Assembly: GCA_964464245.1 (NCBI GenBank)
Contig: CAYXFH010000130.1
Span: 1-25,563, forward strand
Origin: JAPLHV01 sp964464245
GTDB taxonomy: Bacteria; Caldisericota; JANLFM01
Length of the DNA: 25,563 nucleotides
Direction of reading: 5' to 3'
Shown here: positions 8,610 to 18,612 of the stretch, in pieces
How positions within the stretch are numbered: position 1 is the stretch's first letter
Layout of the letters: the number at the start of each line of letters is the position of its first letter
Translations under genes and position numbers: made by a program
Notes under the pieces: model-generated
What the model was told of the DNA's origin: nothing
The model's input: only the letters and a program-made list of their open reading frames with translations
The model's database searches: none

Positions 8610-10223
8610 ATGAACATGGATATACTACCACTCCTTGAGGATGTTGAGCATGCGCGGGTCGATGAGGTCATCTGGGGACACCGAATACGCGAAGACCAGA
8701 CTGCATGGCTGCTCGTTCTGGAAATGTTCAACGTCGCACAGGCCTGCCTTGAATCAGAGGCTAAGGACCCTTTGGCTGACGTTGGCAAGGCCAACGCTCC
8801 GCTGGCGCGTCCTTGTCTTCGGATCCGCTTCAGAAACCTGCTCTTCCGGCTCAACCAAAAGGCGGCGGAACTTGCCGCCAGGGTTCAAGCAAAAAACGTC
8901 TCCTCAGAGATGGCATGGAAAGAATGGCTTGCACATACCAAGGATGAATATGAGGGGCCTGGTGCAGCGGATTACTCGCCGTTGCAGAATCGGTTTCACG
9001 ACTTCGTGCAGTTTGAGCGAGGCGTTGATCTCGTCCGCTCCACTGCAGTAAACGGCCTAGATGGCAGCAAAGGAATCTATAACCGCTTCATTTTCCCGAT
9101 GGCGGCGGAAGCTCTCTACTGGGAAGTCGGAGTCAGGGCTGACGGCGGAGAGAAGCGCCTCGACCACACGGCCAATACCTTCACACGAGCAGGAACATTG
9201 CTTCACATAATGCTTGCCCGCTCTAAGGCCGCAGACTCGCTGCGCGCCAGTTTTACGATATTCCTTGACCGAGACTCGCAGGCTCGCCGCCTCCTCCGCA
9301 TGCTTCAGATCGATGAGATCGAAGATACTCGCAAAGGCGTAAAGACTTACCTCCCGTATGCCTCACACCGAAGGTTTGACCTGCTCGGTGAGGACTATGT
9401 CAGCGTGCTGACGCTTCAAGCACCGGACAATGACAAGCTTACGTGGCTAGTGCCTTTGAGCGCTCTCCACATCTCGCTTTACCATGCGGAGGTGGCTTCC
9501 GAAAGATTTCTTGGCGGCAAAGCCCCCCTTCCGATGATCTGCGAAATCGTTGCTCCACGGAGAACAGTGGTGCGGCAGCTTTCCGTTGAATCGCTGACGG
9601 AGAATTCGGATCTAGCCAGACGTGCCGTGGACATGTTCCTCAGCAACACATTCTCTTCTGAGGAATGGGGTGGTTTAGTTGGGGCATCAGAACTGCCGCT
9701 CTCTGAGCGGCTGGAGAAGGCTTGTGAGTTTCTCCGCGCGACGTTTCGGGTGCCGGATCGGATTCTCGAGGAACATGTTGGCAGAGGCCAGGTGGAAGTT
9801 CTCCGCGACGAGGTCACCAAGTATTTTAGGGACCGTCATGCCAAAGAGTTCTCGCGGGTGCATTTCACTTACGGTCGCGAAGCCGGTCTCGTCTCCAAAC
9901 GCGCCACCAATCGCTATCGATATGCTCCGACTGATCAGCTGTTGCAGAGCCTCGTTCTAGCAAACGTAGTTCATGAATGTCCCCTGGAGCAGTTCTTGGA
10001 CAGGCTGTTTACTCGATATGGTATCATCATTGGGCCACGACAACAGACTGTTCTTGAAGAAGCAAAGTACCGCGAACTCGCGGAGACCGTTTCAGGTCAG
10101 GCCTTCCGCCGCAACCAACGGCGATTCGAAGCACGCCTAAAAAGCATGGGGATGCTTCGGCGACTCTCAGATTCCCAAGCGTATGTGCTCAACCCACTTC
10201 AGCCACGGGAACAGTCTCGATGA
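8610..10223 (+). CDS. sspG: SspG/DptG-like restriction-module protein
   Basis: I see no catalytic motif in this 537-residue soluble protein. The last 60 residues (from about RRNQRRFEARLKSMGML to the end) look like a small winged-helix DNA-binding tail, which is only an impression. The gene starts one base after sspF, and its stop overlaps the sspH start in ATGA at 10220-10223, so F, G and H are almost certainly made together. Occupying the middle of an F-G-H trio next to sspBCD is the main reason for the call. In the known systems G is an accessory subunit needed for restriction with no well-defined enzyme activity. It could be a diverged or unrelated subunit in the same position. Confidence 0.65.
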   Translation: MNMDILPLLEDVEHARVDEVIWGHRIREDQTAWLLVLEMFNVAQACLESEAKDPLADVGKANAPLARPCLRIRFRNLLFRLNQKAAELAARVQAKNVSSEMAWKEWLAHTKDEYEGPGAADYSPLQNRFHDFVQFERGVDLVRSTAVNGLDGSKGIYNRFIFPMAAEALYWEVGVRADGGEKRLDHTANTFTRAGTLLHIMLARSKAADSLRASFTIFLDRDSQARRLLRMLQIDEIEDTRKGVKTYLPYASHRRFDLLGEDYVSVLTLQAPDNDKLTWLVPLSALHISLYHAEVASERFLGGKAPLPMICEIVAPRRTVVRQLSVESLTENSDLARRAVDMFLSNTFSSEEWGGLVGASELPLSERLEKACEFLRATFRVPDRILEEHVGRGQVEVLRDEVTKYFRDRHAKEFSRVHFTYGREAGLVSKRATNRYRYAPTDQLLQSLVLANVVHECPLEQFLDRLFTRYGIIIGPRQQTVLEEAKYRELAETVSGQAFRRNQRRFEARLKSMGMLRRLSDSQAYVLNPLQPREQSR

Positions 10224-13200
10224 ACTCAAGCCAGATAATCGCTAAGGTCGTGTGTCGCATTCTGCGCGAAAAGATCCCCCACGTGAATGACGCCGTGAAG
10301 CTCTACTTTCAGGGGCTGCATCCCGAGTGCGTTGTCGCGACCATCAGCCTGATCCAGCGGGACCCTGTGTTGAGGCCTCTCGTTGAAGTTCATCTTTCCC
10401 GGAAGGTCTTTTCGGATTCTGCTGTTCCCGAAGAGCTGCTCACAGACCATGCTGTGGGCGACTATCGTAATGAGGAGCCAGAAGCGGAGAAGAAGCTCAT
10501 GCTTCTCGGGCCACCGGACGAGAGCGAATGGGATACGGTTCGCATGATGCAGTCGTTCGGTGAGCAGGAAATCATGGATGCGGACGAGGCATGGGTGGAC
10601 GCGTTTGCTCCCCCTATAATGGATGCAACTCACAAAGCCTGGTGGAGAGCAGCCTTAAGAGGACTCAACTCGCTGGCGTTCGCCAGACTGAGCGAATTCG
10701 CCGATTTCGTTGCGCGCACATCCACTCTTGTCCATCAGAATGGCCTGCTTCCGGAAGCGTTAGGCAACAGCCTGCCGGCTCTTCGTCTTCCACGACGCGC
10801 AGATCTCTTCTCCATCGGTGAAAAGCAACGTGGGCAAACTTCCCGGTGGAAGCGAAAGTTCAACGATCACAAGCGCTCCGCTCAATGCTTTCTCACGAAA
10901 CGCGACAGATCGGAGACGCTGCTCGACAATGATATGCTGGCTGCGGCGGTCAGGGAATATCGGGAGCAAGATGATTGCGATCCGGCAGTGGCAGCGACCT
11001 TCGATGAGTATGTTGCAGCTGACTACGGCTGGTCGGCGGCATCCGCGAAGATTGCAGAAATTGACTGGAGTATTGTGAATCCGGCTCTGTTTGAGCGGAT
11101 CAAGGCGAGTAAGAAACAGAATCTTGGAGAAGAGACTCTTACGCTTTTCGAGAGTGAAGCTAAGCTCCGAGATCTTCTTGACGAGGAAAAAGAGTGCCTC
11201 AAACAACTGGCGGAATTAGGCGCCAAAGGAGGAGCGTCTCCTCAGGACAAGGCGTTCTTCCGTCGCTATTATCGGGAACTTCAGACCAGTCCTCCGCTCT
11301 TCTCTCGTTGGGAGGGCTTCATTCTGGAGAGATCTGTGGAGGATACAGATTTCCTCAATGGTCTGGCCCGGTGTCTTCGACTTCTCCGACCACGGACTAC
11401 GGGAAAGGCTTGGAAACTGGTTGTACGGGCCAAAGCTTCTAAAGACAAGGACCTCTATCTCGTCAATGAAGCAACGGGAACCTATTTTGCCACGTGTTAC
11501 CAGGGCCTTCCGCCACTGCTCAGCAAGTCCGTCGAGTTCCATGGCATGCGCATCCTCGACTACCCGCAGTTGCTGGCGGCCTGGCGCAAGGACAAACTGA
11601 CTAAACGGCGGCTGAAGGAATCCAGCATTAGCCGAGATGCTTGCCAGTTGGTGTTCTACGTCGAGCTTCAGTCCGACACCCAGCGCCAGATCAAGCTTGT
11701 GTGGCGCTTCAATCCAAAATCCATTGCAGCCAACCAAAGAAGCGATATGGAGCGGCTCGCGACAGCTAAGAATCCTGTCGTATGCACTGCCGTTCGGCGC
11801 GAGACGTCCGGTCGCCGTTCGCTTCCCCTAGACCTTCGGAACGTGTTATGTCTTCAGCCGGTATTTGGCAGAACCTCCGGAAGCCTTGTGCCGCAGACAG
11901 AGAAGCTGAAGAATCATTCGGTGCGTGGCCAGGTCATCGCGAGCCTCCACTACCTTGTCGGAACAAAGAGCCTTTCTAAAGCTGATCAGCAGGCGTTGCT
12001 TGCGGTATTCGACGAATTTGAAGATTCGTACCGGGCAGCTCTGCAGGCGTTTCTCAGTAAGGGGCTTGCGGCAGATAAAGAGGTGGGAAAGGCTGCTGAG
12101 GCATATGGTCGTTTACTCGGACTCGCAGCATCGGCCCATTTCCCCGATACCGTTTGGGGGACGGTGTTACCGGTTCTACTATCAGCTTCCACAATACGGG
12201 TTGAGAGCTTCGGCCCTGAAGCCCGCTCGACCGCCATCGTACCGCCATGGCATCCGCTTCGGCTTCAAGCAATAACTGCTAAGGCAAGACAGTTTGCCCA
12301 GCTGGCTGAGGACTTGACCACCGGGGCGAAAACGCTGAGCGACGCCGATGGGGATCTATTCTTTGAGGACACGGCAGAGTGGCTGGGGCACATCTACTAT
12401 CCGGAAATCGTGTGCCAATTGCGCGGCAAGCAACCAGAGATTCTCGCCCACTGTGAACATCATCAAAACTACAGCGTGCATGAGCCTCCCGTGAAGAGTG
12501 GCGATGAGGACGTGTCCACGGACACCGATCCGAAAGCGGCAGCCGCTCAGATCGGCGCCATTGTCGAATCTTACCTCGAGCTTCAGCCCCATGAACGCGA
12601 CAACCTTTCCGTTGTGCTGTTTGACTGCGACTCTGAATTGCTACCCGGGGCCGTAGTGGAGGAAATCCGCAATCTAAGTGAAGACGAAGAGCAGGATGCC
12701 ATGTGCCAGATTCTTCTGGCGCATAGCGATGGTGGGAAGTTGCGAGCGCTCTACCGGTCGCTTGCCCGCGTCACCGAGTCGTCCGACTCCTTCAACACTA
12801 GCGAGGCCACGCGTGAGTTCATGGCGCGGCTACGCATCAACATCATGGTGTCCGAAGATGGGAGTTGGCGATCTCAAGACGGACACCCTTATGACATTGT
12901 CTTTGCGGAAAGCACAATTGCCCGTCACGCGAAGCTGGAGTGGGACATGGTCCCCGTTGACAATCGCCCGGCGCACAAGGTGAGACCGTCTGCATGGTCG
13001 CGACGAAAGCCTATGCGATGCGGTGCTATCAGTGCGGCTGTGTACTTGACCTCTCCTACCGGCCCAGAATCAGCGTGGCTATACCTCAAAGCAATAGCCC
13101 ACGCCCGAGAACCCGAGAAGGCTCGGGGCGTACCTGACGGGCAATGCTTGATTCCAACTCGGTCCCTTGGCCTCCATGAAGAGTCCATCGCCCAGTTGAT

Positions 13201-15448
13201 CGACAAGATGCATTCACTGGGGAATTGGGTGGTGAACTTCGATGAACTGCTTCATCGCAAGCTCTTGGAAAACCAGGGAATCAAGATCATCCGCTACAAG
13301 CGAACCTCCACCCAAGGGAGACATCTGATTATCTCTTCGAAGGCGAAGGATAGTATGCTGCGCAACGCCCTTCAACAGCTGGCTTCGAAGCTCCTTCCCG
13401 AAATCGATTCTCAGCGAATGGAGAGCCTGGTCGACGACCTGCTGACAGAGGCCAATACCATATCGGGCAACCTTGTTCTCCGCGCCGTCCGACGAACTGA
13501 GAACGCCAAAGAACTGCTCGGTTTGGTTCTCAGCAAGTACTTGGTAAGCACCGAGCTTGGCACGGAGCGGCACTTCGGTTGGTTCCTCCTTGATGACTAC
13601 GCATCATGGCTGGGAGAGGAAGAGAAGCAGATTGCTGATATCCTGTGCCTGTCGCCGGGAATTGATCAAGGTGGCTCCCCTGTTCTCGACATCGTAGTGA
13701 CGGAAGTAAAATTCGTTGAGCACGCAGCAATCACGAAGAAGGCCAAGGAATCAGCGGGTCAGCTTCGCCAGACTCTTGACCGTCTGGAGAGAGGCTTGGG
13801 CACGGCTGAGAAGTGTCTCGACCGAGAGATCTGGCTGGCTCGCATTTCGGATATGATCGTTGACGGAATCGAAGCTTATGCCGTCGACGACTTTGACGCT
13901 TCCAAGTGGCGGCGCATGGTCAGAGACGGGCTGTGTGGCATCCGCATTCGCGGTTACTCGCATGTATTCGACCACGGAACAGAGCAGCCAAACGCGACTT
14001 ACGAGCCGGTCTCGGTCGAGAATACGCAAAATGGCTACCAGGAGTTGTTTTCCCTGAATCAGACTAGGGCGCTTCTCAAGTCCTTCCTCGATAAGAAACA
14101 ACCCGAACGCAGAATTCCAGGAACTGTCGTTTCTGGCAGCCGTCAGAATTCGGCCGTTCCGCAGCAGTCTGTGCCGTTTGCCGAAGACAGTACCTTACCT
14201 GTCGAGGCGGGGAACAATACATCAACGGGAGTGGCAGCACTGACCGCGGAACTCTCGGATTCTGAGCGGCCCACACCTGTCGAGCAACGTGAGTCCTTCA
14301 CGCAAGCCGATCCACTGCTTCAGTTTCTTGAAGCCTATCCAGAACCGCAGGAAGCGGATGCCAGGACGTTGGCCTGGGTGGCAGAGACCAATATTGCTGC
14401 AAGGAAAGCGCTTGTTGGGTACGAAATGCCAGCCGAACTCGTCAGTCCTCCTTTGCTTACTCCAAACTCCCTACTACTCAAGTTTAAGGGCAGCGATAAG
14501 CTGACTTCTGCGGCGTTGGAGAGAAAACGGACGGAACTCTACACCACGCATGGGTTGAAGGTCGTGAATGTCCGGCCTGAGGCTGGTGCAGTGGCAATCT
14601 CAATTGAGAGGCCCGAACGCCAGATCATCTCCATCGGTAGCGTATGGAAGCGGTGGTGTCCAGAGATCACGCCACAAGGGAATACGCGGATTCTCGTTGC
14701 GCTGAAAGAGGATGACAGTACGCCTTTGTTCCTCGATCCACTGACTCAATCTCCGCACACGCTCATTGCCGGAACATCTGGCAGTGGGAAATCGGTTCTG
14801 CTGCAGAACATTCTGCTGGGAATTGCGGCCACCAACGCGCCTGATGTAGCGAAGGTCGTTCTGATCGATCCGAAACACGGGGTGGATTACGGTCCGCTAG
14901 GAAACTTGCCCCACATTGACGGGGGCATCATCACCAAACCCGATGAAGCTCTTGTCGCCATCGAGCATCTTGTCGAAGAGATGGAAAGCCGATATCCGCG
15001 TCTAAACAGCGCAAGCGTCAACCATGTGCAACTCTTCAACCAGCAGAACACCGAAAAGATGCCACTGATCTGGCTGATCCACGACGAGTTCGCAGACTGG
15101 ATGCAGAACGAGGACTACCGGCGGGAAGTTGTCTCCTTAGTTAATCGTCTTGGTATGAAGGCCCGAGCCGCTGGGATATTCCTGATTTTCGCCGCCCAAC
15201 GCCCCTCAGTGGAAGTCATGCCGATGCAACTGCGTGACAATCTCGACAATCGTCTGATCTTGCGCGTTGCCCAAGAAGGAACGTCCATGTTCTGCCTTGG
15301 AGAGAAGGGGGCCGAAAGCCTCTTGTCCCGCGGACAAATATTGGCTCGTCTCGGCGGCGCCGAATCTCTTCTCTGTCAGGTCCCTTTTGCCAATCTCGAG
15401 GAGTTTAGGAGCCTTTGCCAAGCGGTCACCGAGCGCCATGTGCAATAG
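10220..15448 (+). CDS. sspH: SspH/DptH-like FtsK/HerA-type DNA translocase
   Basis: At 1742 residues this is the largest protein in the window. The C-terminal 260 residues are an FtsK/HerA-type motor: Walker A GTSGSGKS at 1518-1525, a Walker B ending in the acidic pair Asp1622-Glu1623 (LIWLIHDEFADW), and the polar block AAQRP at 1658-1662. DptH and SspH are the motor subunits of phosphorothioate-dependent restriction. Upstream, residues 1140-1164 hold a pattern like a PD-(D/E)xK nuclease (Asp1140, then Asp1157 and Glu1162-Val-Lys1164 on a hydrophobic strand), which could supply the cutting activity. The first 1000 residues show no motif I recognise, and residues about 1290-1390 look like a low-complexity linker. 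The ATG overlaps the sspG stop. sspA follows after 24 bases. Confidence 0.85.
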   Translation: MNSSQIIAKVVCRILREKIPHVNDAVKLYFQGLHPECVVATISLIQRDPVLRPLVEVHLSRKVFSDSAVPEELLTDHAVGDYRNEEPEAEKKLMLLGPPDESEWDTVRMMQSFGEQEIMDADEAWVDAFAPPIMDATHKAWWRAALRGLNSLAFARLSEFADFVARTSTLVHQNGLLPEALGNSLPALRLPRRADLFSIGEKQRGQTSRWKRKFNDHKRSAQCFLTKRDRSETLLDNDMLAAAVREYREQDDCDPAVAATFDEYVAADYGWSAASAKIAEIDWSIVNPALFERIKASKKQNLGEETLTLFESEAKLRDLLDEEKECLKQLAELGAKGGASPQDKAFFRRYYRELQTSPPLFSRWEGFILERSVEDTDFLNGLARCLRLLRPRTTGKAWKLVVRAKASKDKDLYLVNEATGTYFATCYQGLPPLLSKSVEFHGMRILDYPQLLAAWRKDKLTKRRLKESSISRDACQLVFYVELQSDTQRQIKLVWRFNPKSIAANQRSDMERLATAKNPVVCTAVRRETSGRRSLPLDLRNVLCLQPVFGRTSGSLVPQTEKLKNHSVRGQVIASLHYLVGTKSLSKADQQALLAVFDEFEDSYRAALQAFLSKGLAADKEVGKAAEAYGRLLGLAASAHFPDTVWGTVLPVLLSASTIRVESFGPEARSTAIVPPWHPLRLQAITAKARQFAQLAEDLTTGAKTLSDADGDLFFEDTAEWLGHIYYPEIVCQLRGKQPEILAHCEHHQNYSVHEPPVKSGDEDVSTDTDPKAAAAQIGAIVESYLELQPHERDNLSVVLFDCDSELLPGAVVEEIRNLSEDEEQDAMCQILLAHSDGGKLRALYRSLARVTESSDSFNTSEATREFMARLRINIMVSEDGSWRSQDGHPYDIVFAESTIARHAKLEWDMVPVDNRPAHKVRPSAWSRRKPMRCGAISAAVYLTSPTGPESAWLYLKAIAHAREPEKARGVPDGQCLIPTRSLGLHEESIAQLIDKMHSLGNWVVNFDELLHRKLLENQGIKIIRYKRTSTQGRHLIISSKAKDSMLRNALQQLASKLLPEIDSQRMESLVDDLLTEANTISGNLVLRAVRRTENAKELLGLVLSKYLVSTELGTERHFGWFLLDDYASWLGEEEKQIADILCLSPGIDQGGSPVLDIVVTEVKFVEHAAITKKAKESAGQLRQTLDRLERGLGTAEKCLDREIWLARISDMIVDGIEAYAVDDFDASKWRRMVRDGLCGIRIRGYSHVFDHGTEQPNATYEPVSVENTQNGYQELFSLNQTRALLKSFLDKKQPERRIPGTVVSGSRQNSAVPQQSVPFAEDSTLPVEAGNNTSTGVAALTAELSDSERPTPVEQRESFTQADPLLQFLEAYPEPQEADARTLAWVAETNIAARKALVGYEMPAELVSPPLLTPNSLLLKFKGSDKLTSAALERKRTELYTTHGLKVVNVRPEAGAVAISIERPERQIISIGSVWKRWCPEITPQGNTRILVALKEDDSTPLFLDPLTQSPHTLIAGTSGSGKSVLLQNILLGIAATNAPDVAKVVLIDPKHGVDYGPLGNLPHIDGGIITKPDEALVAIEHLVEEMESRYPRLNSASVNHVQLFNQQNTEKMPLIWLIHDEFADWMQNEDYRREVVSLVNRLGMKARAAGIFLIFAAQRPSVEVMPMQLRDNLDNRLILRVAQEGTSMFCLGEKGAESLLSRGQILARLGGAESLLCQVPFANLEEFRSLCQAVTERHVQ

Positions 15449-15472
15449 CAAGTGTAGTGCAGTAGACACGCG

Positions 15473-16594
15473 ATGATCTACTTGGACAATAATGCGACAA
15501 CCCAGCCCACGCCTGGCGTGATCGCGGCAACAGTAGCTTACTTGGGAGAGTGCTACGCCAACGCCTCTGCTTCAACGGCGGCGTTCACTGGGGCGGATAA
15601 ACCCAGGCGCGAAGCAGCATCGGCGATGATGCAAGTTCTGCATGCGGAAGAGCCCGAGTGCATAGTCTTCACCTCTGGGGCAACTGAATCGAACAACTGG
15701 GTCTTTGCGTCAGCGGCCGAAATGCACAATGGCTGCAGAATCATCTTTAGTGCGATTGAGCACAGCTCAGTGTCAGAGTCAGCCACCGCGCTCATGCGCA
15801 AAGGCTTCGATGTGGTGGAACTCCCGGTCGACAAGCAAGGTGTCGTCCAATTGGATGCTTTGACGGCGTCGATTTCCGCCAACACCGTGCTCGTGTCGAT
15901 TATGGCTGCGAACAACGAGACCGGCGTTCTGCAGCCCATTCACGAAATCGGAAAGATTCTTCGGCAGCACAATCCGGCCGTGCTTTTCCATTCCGACGCG
16001 ACTCAGCTCATCGGGAAGCTCCCTGTGGATCTCCATGATAGCTTCCAAGATGTCGATCTGCTATCATTCTCTGCGCACAAATTCCATGGGCCAAAGGGCG
16101 TTGGCGGACTGTACATTAGGCCTGGCACCGAGCTTCTACCTCTGCTCAGAGGAGGTGGGCAGGAAAACGGATTGAGGGCAGGAACAACGAACACCCCAGG
16201 CCTGGCCGGCATGGCAACTGCTGCGGCCGAGATTGATCTCGCTGGCATGAGGACTTTCCAGTTGCTGCGGGACGACTTTGAGTCCAAGCTCTTGGCGACA
16301 GTCCCAGACGTGGTCGTCCACTCGCAAGGGGCTCCCCGACTCCCGAACACGTCGTGTTTTTCGATTCCGGGCGCAACCGGAGAGGACATCGCCTACCGGC
16401 TTGCAGCACTCGGAATCATTGTTGGTACTGGCTCGGCATGCTCTTCAGGAGCAGGTCATCCCCCAAAGACGGTTTTGGCCATGGGTGTGGACTACACCTT
16501 GGCAAGTGGGACCATCAGGATCAGCGCTGACCACCGCACAAGCGAAGAGGACTACGCTACAGTGATTGACGCCCTTGCCAAACTCCTGCAATAG
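15473..16594 (+). CDS. sspA: SspA/DndA-like cysteine desulfurase
   Basis: This 373-residue PLP-dependent cysteine desulfurase of the NifS/IscS type begins with the usual MIYLDNNATT. The PLP-binding lysine is Lys203 in SAHKFHGPKG. The persulfide-forming cysteine is Cys323 in GSACSSG. The length is normal for the family and the C-terminal domain is complete. It takes sulfur from cysteine and, in this context, should pass it to SspD for insertion into DNA. It is the last gene of the operon, 24 bases after sspH. In several known phosphorothioation loci the desulfurase sits at the other end or is borrowed from IscS. It could in principle also serve iron-sulfur assembly, but no isc or suf genes are nearby. 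Confidence 0.92.
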   Translation: MIYLDNNATTQPTPGVIAATVAYLGECYANASASTAAFTGADKPRREAASAMMQVLHAEEPECIVFTSGATESNNWVFASAAEMHNGCRIIFSAIEHSSVSESATALMRKGFDVVELPVDKQGVVQLDALTASISANTVLVSIMAANNETGVLQPIHEIGKILRQHNPAVLFHSDATQLIGKLPVDLHDSFQDVDLLSFSAHKFHGPKGVGGLYIRPGTELLPLLRGGGQENGLRAGTTNTPGLAGMATAAAEIDLAGMRTFQLLRDDFESKLLATVPDVVVHSQGAPRLPNTSCFSIPGATGEDIAYRLAALGIIVGTGSACSSGAGHPPKTVLAMGVDYTLASGTIRISADHRTSEEDYATVIDALAKLLQ

Positions 16595-16927
16595 GCGAAA
16601 GTCGCATGGCGAGTGCACATGCCCGTGGGCGCTGTTTTGTCAGCAGCGTGCACGAAGCTCTCGGGAATTGCTGCTGCGTTGCCACGAATCAATTCTCATT
16701 CACGGTTTGGATTGGGGCAGCAGACGTTCGGTGAGTTTGTGGCTTCAGGATGGCGACCCACGCATCATGTCCGCTATACGACGGATCTTCCCCCCCTGTT
16801 TTTTGCAAGAACGCTGGTGCGGCTGATGTTAGGTTGGTTTTCGGCGGAAGAATGTAGTCACTAATTATGCACGATGCGCGCATTTTTTACTTGACAAGGC
16901 AATGTAGTCCGTTGCATTGTCGGGGTC
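16595..16927. other. gene-free gap after the ssp operon
   Basis: No frame here gives a protein I recognise, and no strong terminator hairpin follows sspA. Toward its end, TTGACA lies near 16893, with only a poor -10 match downstream, about 35 bases before the transposase remnant. The nonamer AATGTAGTC occurs twice (near 16852 and 16904). This end may carry the outer part of the IS1634 element. Confidence 0.5.
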
Positions 16928-17677
16928 TTGAAAATCGTAAGGAATGTCTACCACGGCAAAAAGGGTGTCACCGAGTGCGTGCTGATGCGCGAGAGTTACC
17001 GCGAGGGGGGGAAGGTCAAGAACCGAACCATCGCCAACCTATCGCACTGCAAGCCCGCCGAGATCGCGGTCATCGAACTGGCGCGCCGACCGGGCGCTGG
17101 GCCTGGGCCGACAGAGCCGCCTGGCGCTGTGGCAGGTGATCGCGCGCGCCGTGGGCCCGGGCTCGCGCCTGTCGGCCCGTGCGCCTTGGCGCGCTCGCAT
17201 GTGGCGCTGGAGGTGCTGGGCCTGCACTCGGCCTTTGACGAGGACAACCTGTACGCCAACCTCGCCTGGCTCGACGACAACCAGGCGGCGATCGAGGCGC
17301 TCATCAGGGGCGGCGTCCTGCAACTCGACATGTTCGACGAGGCGCAGGAGGCCTTCAAAAATATGAAGAACATCGACTTCCTCCACTGGCAACCCGCCTA
17401 CCACTGGACCGACCAGAAACTGCGCGTTCATGGCCTCTACTGTGTTCTGGCACTGCTGCTGGCAACCATTGCACGCAAGATCGCAATCCAGGCAGGCATG
17501 AACCTGTCGTTGCCCGCTTTGCTTGAAGAACTTACCGAAATCCGCGAAGTCGCCGTAATCTATCCGCCCGGAACTCTTGCCCATCCCAAGGACCACATCA
17601 CTCTCAGTCGAATGTCGCCACGCCAACGCAAACTCGCCGAGATTCTACACGTTGCCCAAGCCCTCCACGCAGGGTAA
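16928..17677 (+). pseudogene. second IS1634-type transposase remnant, internally deleted
   Basis: The frame starts at a TTG and opens like an IS1634-family transposase (KIVRNVYHGKKGVTE). Around 17090-17210 the sensible reading moves to another frame (RLALWQVIARAVGPGSRL) and back, so there are at least two frameshifts, although the annotated frame stays open. The central conserved part (VLGLHSAFDEDNLYANLAWL to QLDMFDEA) is followed directly by a C-terminal segment (HWTDQKLRVHGLYCVLALLL). The catalytic core is therefore missing, as in the left remnant, although the two tails differ. Bases 17215-17344 match 142-271 with four differences. The element appears inactive, and its end abuts an IS5-type transposase. 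Confidence 0.75.
17215..17344 (+). repeat. 130-base direct repeat shared with 142-271
   Basis: Counting by eye gives four mismatches over 130 bases against 142-271 in the same orientation, all inside the IS1634-type reading frame. The pair brackets the DUF932 pseudogene and the whole ssp operon about 17 kb apart. Confidence 0.9.
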
Positions 17678-17722
17678 TACAGAAACTATCCGCTAAATCC
17701 TGTATTTCCAGATATCCAGACC

Positions 17723-18457
17723 TTGCCTTTCCGCATAAGGCGTAAACTCAGGCTAGGTATCAACCCGTCCGACTTCGTGCCCGACGACACAACGCTGGTG
17801 GTCTTCCGTCGGCGGTTGCGCGAGGCGGGTCTGCTCGACGAGTTGTTCGCAACAGTGACAATCCAGCTCGAGCAACAGGGCATCGGCGTGCGCCAGGGTT
17901 CGATCAAGATTGTTGACGCGACGCTGGTGGAGGCGGCGGTTCGCCCTCCGCGCAAACCCAGGGAAGGGGAGCCTTCGCCATCGCCCCTTGACCCGGACGC
18001 GGACTTTACCATGAAGAAGAACAAGCCACATTATGACTACAAGCTTCACCTTGCGCAAGATCGCGAGACGGGACTGATCACGTCGCATGTGGTGACTGCC
18101 GCCAGCGTCAGCGACACGGAGATGCTGGGCGAGCTTGTGGATGGAACTGAGAGCGAGGTGCTGGCCGACAAAGGCTGCGACAGCCGGGCCAACCGCAATC
18201 TGTTGCGCGCCAACAAGACCCACCCGTCGATCATGCGGCGCGCCGTCAGGGGGCGGCCTCTTTCGCGCTGGCAACGCGGTCGCAACCGTTCCATCGCGCG
18301 GATCCGCTCGTTCATCGAAGGCGCCAACGCGTGTCTCAAGCGCTGGCTGCGGTGCGGGCGGGCGGTATACATTGGCTTGGAGCGGACCATGATGCAGATG
18401 ACCTTCGGCATCATGGCGTTCAATCTCAGGCGCGCGGTTGCCCTTACGCAGGAATAG
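17723..18457 (+). pseudogene. IS5-family transposase, N-terminally truncated
   Basis: The 244-residue frame contains the DDE core of an IS5-family transposase. The likely catalytic residues are Asp65 (IKIVDATLV), Asp149 (VLADKGCD) and Glu199 (RSFIEGANACLK). The N-terminal part that normally precedes the DDTTLVVFRRRL block is missing. The sequence begins within 50 bases of the IS1634 remnant and the only start is a poorly supported TTG at 17723. I see no matching terminal inverted repeats on either side. The core looks undamaged, so it could be a recent loss, but without its N-terminal DNA-binding region it is unlikely to be active. Confidence 0.8.
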
Positions 18458-18612
18458 TTGCGCCCAATTGCCGAAAATAGAGCAGAAAGGAGCGTTTTTT
18501 CACTATTTTAGAGTAAAGTAACCCTGCCACCACGGTATGATCTGTTGACACGACGGTCTCCACGAGTGCCAATTGAGTATCATGGCGCACCGAGACGCAT
18601 CAGAACCAAACC
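18458..18612. other. gap after the IS5 remnant
   Basis: AT-richer than its surroundings, with no ORF of note, no terminal inverted repeat of the IS5 element and no convincing promoter. Confidence 0.4.

Noticed and set aside
1502..16594. Dnd (DndBCDE) or BREX identification of the operon
   Set aside because: There is no DndB, DndD or DndE, and no BREX methylase or phosphatase. DUF4007 plus the large ATPase beside SspD fits Ssp better.
142..17344. Functional composite transposon
   Set aside because: Both IS1634-type copies lack the catalytic core and no matching outer inverted repeats were seen, so present-day transposition is not supported.
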